Below, piece by piece: positions 5,994-7,559 of a stretch of 7,559 bases of DNA. The number at the start of each line of letters is the position of its first letter. The stretch's first letter is position 1. The stretch is from CAZLLV01 sp964560325 (GTDB lineage: Bacteria > Acidobacteriota > Thermoanaerobaculia > Multivoradales > DATKCC01), in assembly GCA_964560325.1 (NCBI GenBank), contig CAZLLV010000058.1:1-7559 (forward strand), in the 5' to 3' direction. The notes below the pieces were generated by a model, which was not told the origin of the DNA, did no database searches, and saw nothing but the letters and a program-made list of their open reading frames with translations. The translations under genes and the position numbers were made by a program.

Positions 5994-6758
5994 ATGGAGC
6001 CGCCGGCGACGCAGGACAGTCATCTCGCCTACCTCGAGCGCCTCCTCGACGGTGCCGTCCGTCGTGCCTCGGCGGGCGAGTTCCTCTACATCACGCGGAC
6101 CGAGGGCCGGCCCGGCTTCTGGGAGCTGCTGGCGTTCAAGATCCCGGGGCTCGAACGGGCGGTCGTCGGGGCGGTGCACTTCCAGTCCCAGAGCGACGAT
6201 CCGATCGCCTTCGCACGCCGCTCGCTCGCCCACTTCCTGACGACGCCGCCGCAGCCGATCTCGGTCGTGCGATCGAGCTACCCGCCGGACGTGATCGAGG
6301 TCCGGGTGCCGCGCGAGGGCGAGACCCTGCCCGACCTCGTCGGAGCGCTCAAGCGCGGCGACGAGACGGCCTACTTCTACCTCGACTCGGAGCTGATCGA
6401 GGCCGCCGCCGACTTCCGCGCCGAGAACCCGTCACTCCAGCGGCCCACGAACGAGACAGGATCGAGCCAGCGGCTGGTCTTCCGGACCTCCTCCGGACAC
6501 GTGCTCCGCGCCAACGCGACCAACTTCGCCATGAAGCTGCGCCGGGCGGGGGGCTTCGTCACCCTGACCGGGGTCGAGCAGCTCGCCGCGGGCGGCGACT
6601 GGGTCCGGCTCCCCACGCTGGTCGTGCGGCGGAGCTTCCTGGTCGGCTTCACCGACCCGCCGGCAGACGGCGACCCGCGGCTCCCGGCGTCGTTCTCGGC
6701 CGCGATCGCCACCACCGGTCACCTCCTCGACGTCCGGCTCGGTATCGGCCGCGGTTGA
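5994..6758 (+). CDS. Conserved-looking hypothetical protein, 254 residues, function unknown
   Basis: I do not recognise this protein. It looks soluble: no signal peptide and no membrane segment. Residues 1-90 read as a compact alpha/beta unit (LAYLERLLDGAVRRASAGEF, 11-30, then LYITRTEGRPGFWELLAFKI, 31-50, and VVGAVHFQSQSDDP, 57-70). A middle segment (about 90-140) is acidic and helical (TLPDLVGALKRGDETAYFYL, 111-130). A probable C-terminal domain (about 158-250) is rich in beta strands (RLVFRTSSGHVLRANATNFA, 160-179, and VRLPTLVVRRSFLVGF, 204-219). Codon use and high GC match the neighbouring genes, and the frame is clean from ATG 5994 to TGA 6758, so a real gene is likely. It is followed after 48 bases by dedA on the same strand. 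The context does not suggest a role. Confidence 0.75.
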   Translation: MEPPATQDSHLAYLERLLDGAVRRASAGEFLYITRTEGRPGFWELLAFKIPGLERAVVGAVHFQSQSDDPIAFARRSLAHFLTTPPQPISVVRSSYPPDVIEVRVPREGETLPDLVGALKRGDETAYFYLDSELIEAAADFRAENPSLQRPTNETGSSQRLVFRTSSGHVLRANATNFAMKLRRAGGFVTLTGVEQLAAGGDWVRLPTLVVRRSFLVGFTDPPADGDPRLPASFSAAIATTGHLLDVRLGIGRG

Positions 6759-6806
6759 TCTCTCGGGGGCGCCGCTCGCGGCACCGGTGTTGCACGTTCG
6801 GCCCTC

Positions 6807-7415
6807 ATGGAGGGCTGGATCCAGAGCACCATGGAGCAGACGGGCTACCTCGGGGTGGTCTTCCTGATGTTCCTCGAGAACGTCTTCCCACCCATCCCCT
6901 CCGAGGTGGTCATGCCGCTCGCCGGCTACATCGCGGCCCAGGGCCGGCTCGCGCTCTCGGGCGTGATCGTCGCCGGCATGGCGGGCTCGGTCCTCGGGGC
7001 GATCCCGCTCTACTACCTGGGACGATGGCTGGGGACCGACCGCGTCCGGCGCTGGACGGAGAGGCACGGCCACTGGCTCCTGCTCGGCACCAAGGAGCTC
7101 GACCGGGCCGAGCGGTGGTTCGACCAGCACGCGAAGACCACCGTCTTCCTCGGGCGGCTGGTCCCCGGCGTGCGTTCGCTGGTCTCGATCCCCGCCGGCA
7201 TGTCCGAGATGGCGCTCGTCCCGTTCCTGCTCCTGACCGCCGCCGGCACCGCCCTCTGGGCCGGCCTGCTCGCCACCGCCGGTCACTTCCTGGGCGAGCA
7301 GTACGAGTCGATCGGCCAGTACATCGGCCCCGTGACCTACGTCGTCCTCGGCGGCCTGCTGCTCTGGTACGTCATCTACGCCTGGCGACGTCACCGCGCA
7401 AAAAACAGCGCCTGA
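6807..7415 (+). CDS. DedA family (VTT/SNARE-associated domain) membrane protein
   Basis: The 202-residue inner-membrane protein has the DedA hallmarks: FLENVFPPIPSEVVMPLAG (22-40) with the buried acidic and proline residues of the first re-entrant segment, G60-x3-G64 leading to YYLGRWLG (69-76), then FLGRLVPGVRSLVSIPAGM (114-132) with the family's two conserved arginines R117 and R123, and GTALW (147-151). A final membrane helix (about 172-192) ends in a basic tail, RRHRAK. Length is typical (about 200). Characterised DedA proteins recycle undecaprenyl phosphate (UptA) or move other phospholipids and need membrane potential; which lipid this one handles cannot be told. The ATG at 6807 gives the normal N-terminus; an in-frame ATG at 6831 would remove eight residues and is less likely. 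No Shine-Dalgarno sequence is evident. Stem-loops after the stop suggest it ends its transcript. Confidence 0.95.
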   Translation: MEGWIQSTMEQTGYLGVVFLMFLENVFPPIPSEVVMPLAGYIAAQGRLALSGVIVAGMAGSVLGAIPLYYLGRWLGTDRVRRWTERHGHWLLLGTKELDRAERWFDQHAKTTVFLGRLVPGVRSLVSIPAGMSEMALVPFLLLTAAGTALWAGLLATAGHFLGEQYESIGQYIGPVTYVVLGGLLLWYVIYAWRRHRAKNSA

Positions 7416-7436
7416 AACCCCGCGAGCCTGAGAGCC

Positions 7437-7461
7437 CGCGACGGGATCTCCACCCGTCGCG
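7437..7461 (+). terminator. Strong GC hairpin after dedA, probable transcript end
   Basis: A perfect 9-bp stem, CGCGACGGG (7437-7445) with CCCGTCGCG (7453-7461), encloses a 7-base loop and starts 21 bases after the dedA stop. No T-tract follows, so it is not a canonical intrinsic terminator; in very GC-rich genomes such hairpins often sit at 3' ends. It could equally be the first stem of the palindromic region that follows. Confidence 0.5.
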
Positions 7462-7464
7462 AGG

Positions 7465-7559
7465 GCGTCGTCCGCGCGCCGCTCGCAAGGCGCGGCGACG
7501 CAGGCATAGCAGCGCTCTGTCGAGGAGCCGCAACGCCGCGAGAGGCGATGCGGCGGCGG
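7465..7559. repeat. Cluster of consecutive stem-loops, probable dispersed palindromic repeat, reaches window edge
   Basis: Three stem-loops lie almost end to end. First, 7465-7477 pairs with 7490-7501 (12 bp with one bulged T). Second, GCATAGC (7504-7510) pairs with GCTCTGT (7514-7520) with one mismatch and one G-T pair. Third, CCGCAACGCC (7528-7537) pairs with GGCGATGCGG (7544-7553) with one A-A mismatch. Segments such as CGCAAGGCGCGGCGACGC and TCGAGGAGCCGCAACGC resemble, from memory, short palindromic repeats scattered between genes in GC-rich bacteria. Copy number is not visible here. No coding sequence is seen in 7416-7559. Confidence 0.5.

Noticed and set aside
6540..6657. LytTR-like resemblance in the unknown protein (GVEQLAAGGDWVRL ... 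VVRRSFLVGF)
   Set aside because: The match is short and the order and spacing of strands do not fit a LytTR DNA-binding domain well enough to call.
1..7559. tRNA, rRNA or CRISPR array
   Set aside because: No cloverleaf, ribosomal RNA segment or regularly spaced direct repeats were found on reading either strand.

Overview
The window is very GC-rich DNA with dense coding, strong third-position GC bias and long spurious reading frames on both strands. The gene content suggests an acidobacterial-type genome, possibly Thermoanaerobaculia-like: a zf-HC2 zinc-finger protein carrying a TPR-like block I recall from that group, a secreted peptidase_MA-like/TPR protein, an ACAD10/11-type acyl-CoA dehydrogenase and 'LSAAKDL'-type palindromic repeats. 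This placement rests on memory of protein families and is moderate at best.

Left part (1-1774). Two minus-strand genes, an acyl-CoA dehydrogenase (566-1774) and downstream of it the first 22 codons of a probable aminoglycoside-phosphotransferase-like kinase (1-68), look like a bacterial split version of mammalian ACAD10/ACAD11, which removes the 4-hydroxyl of 4-hydroxyacyl-CoAs through a phosphorylated intermediate. Between them lies an island of about 500 bp: a long inverted repeat (92-225) followed by a small single-domain GIY-YIG nuclease gene (276-584) on the opposite strand. The nuclease gene has lower GC and its 3' end overlaps the dehydrogenase stop codon. This repeat plus nuclease pair is the best candidate for an undescribed mobile or repeat-maintaining system here.

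Right part (1775-7415). From a short divergent intergenic region five genes run on the plus strand: a soluble zinc-finger protein (1832-2776); a secreted TPR protein with a degenerate peptidase_MA fold (2778-4637), translationally coupled to it; an MFS transporter (4665-5924); an unrecognised 254-residue protein (5994-6758); and a DedA-family membrane protein (6807-7415). Gaps of 1, 27, 69 and 48 bases allow one operon or several short units. Several starts lack a clear Shine-Dalgarno sequence, and some have a -10-like hexamer only 8-12 bases upstream, which hints at near-leaderless transcripts.

Right end (7416-7559). No gene is seen. The 144 bases hold a terminator-like hairpin and then a run of three more stem-loops that looks like a dispersed palindromic repeat and may continue past the window.
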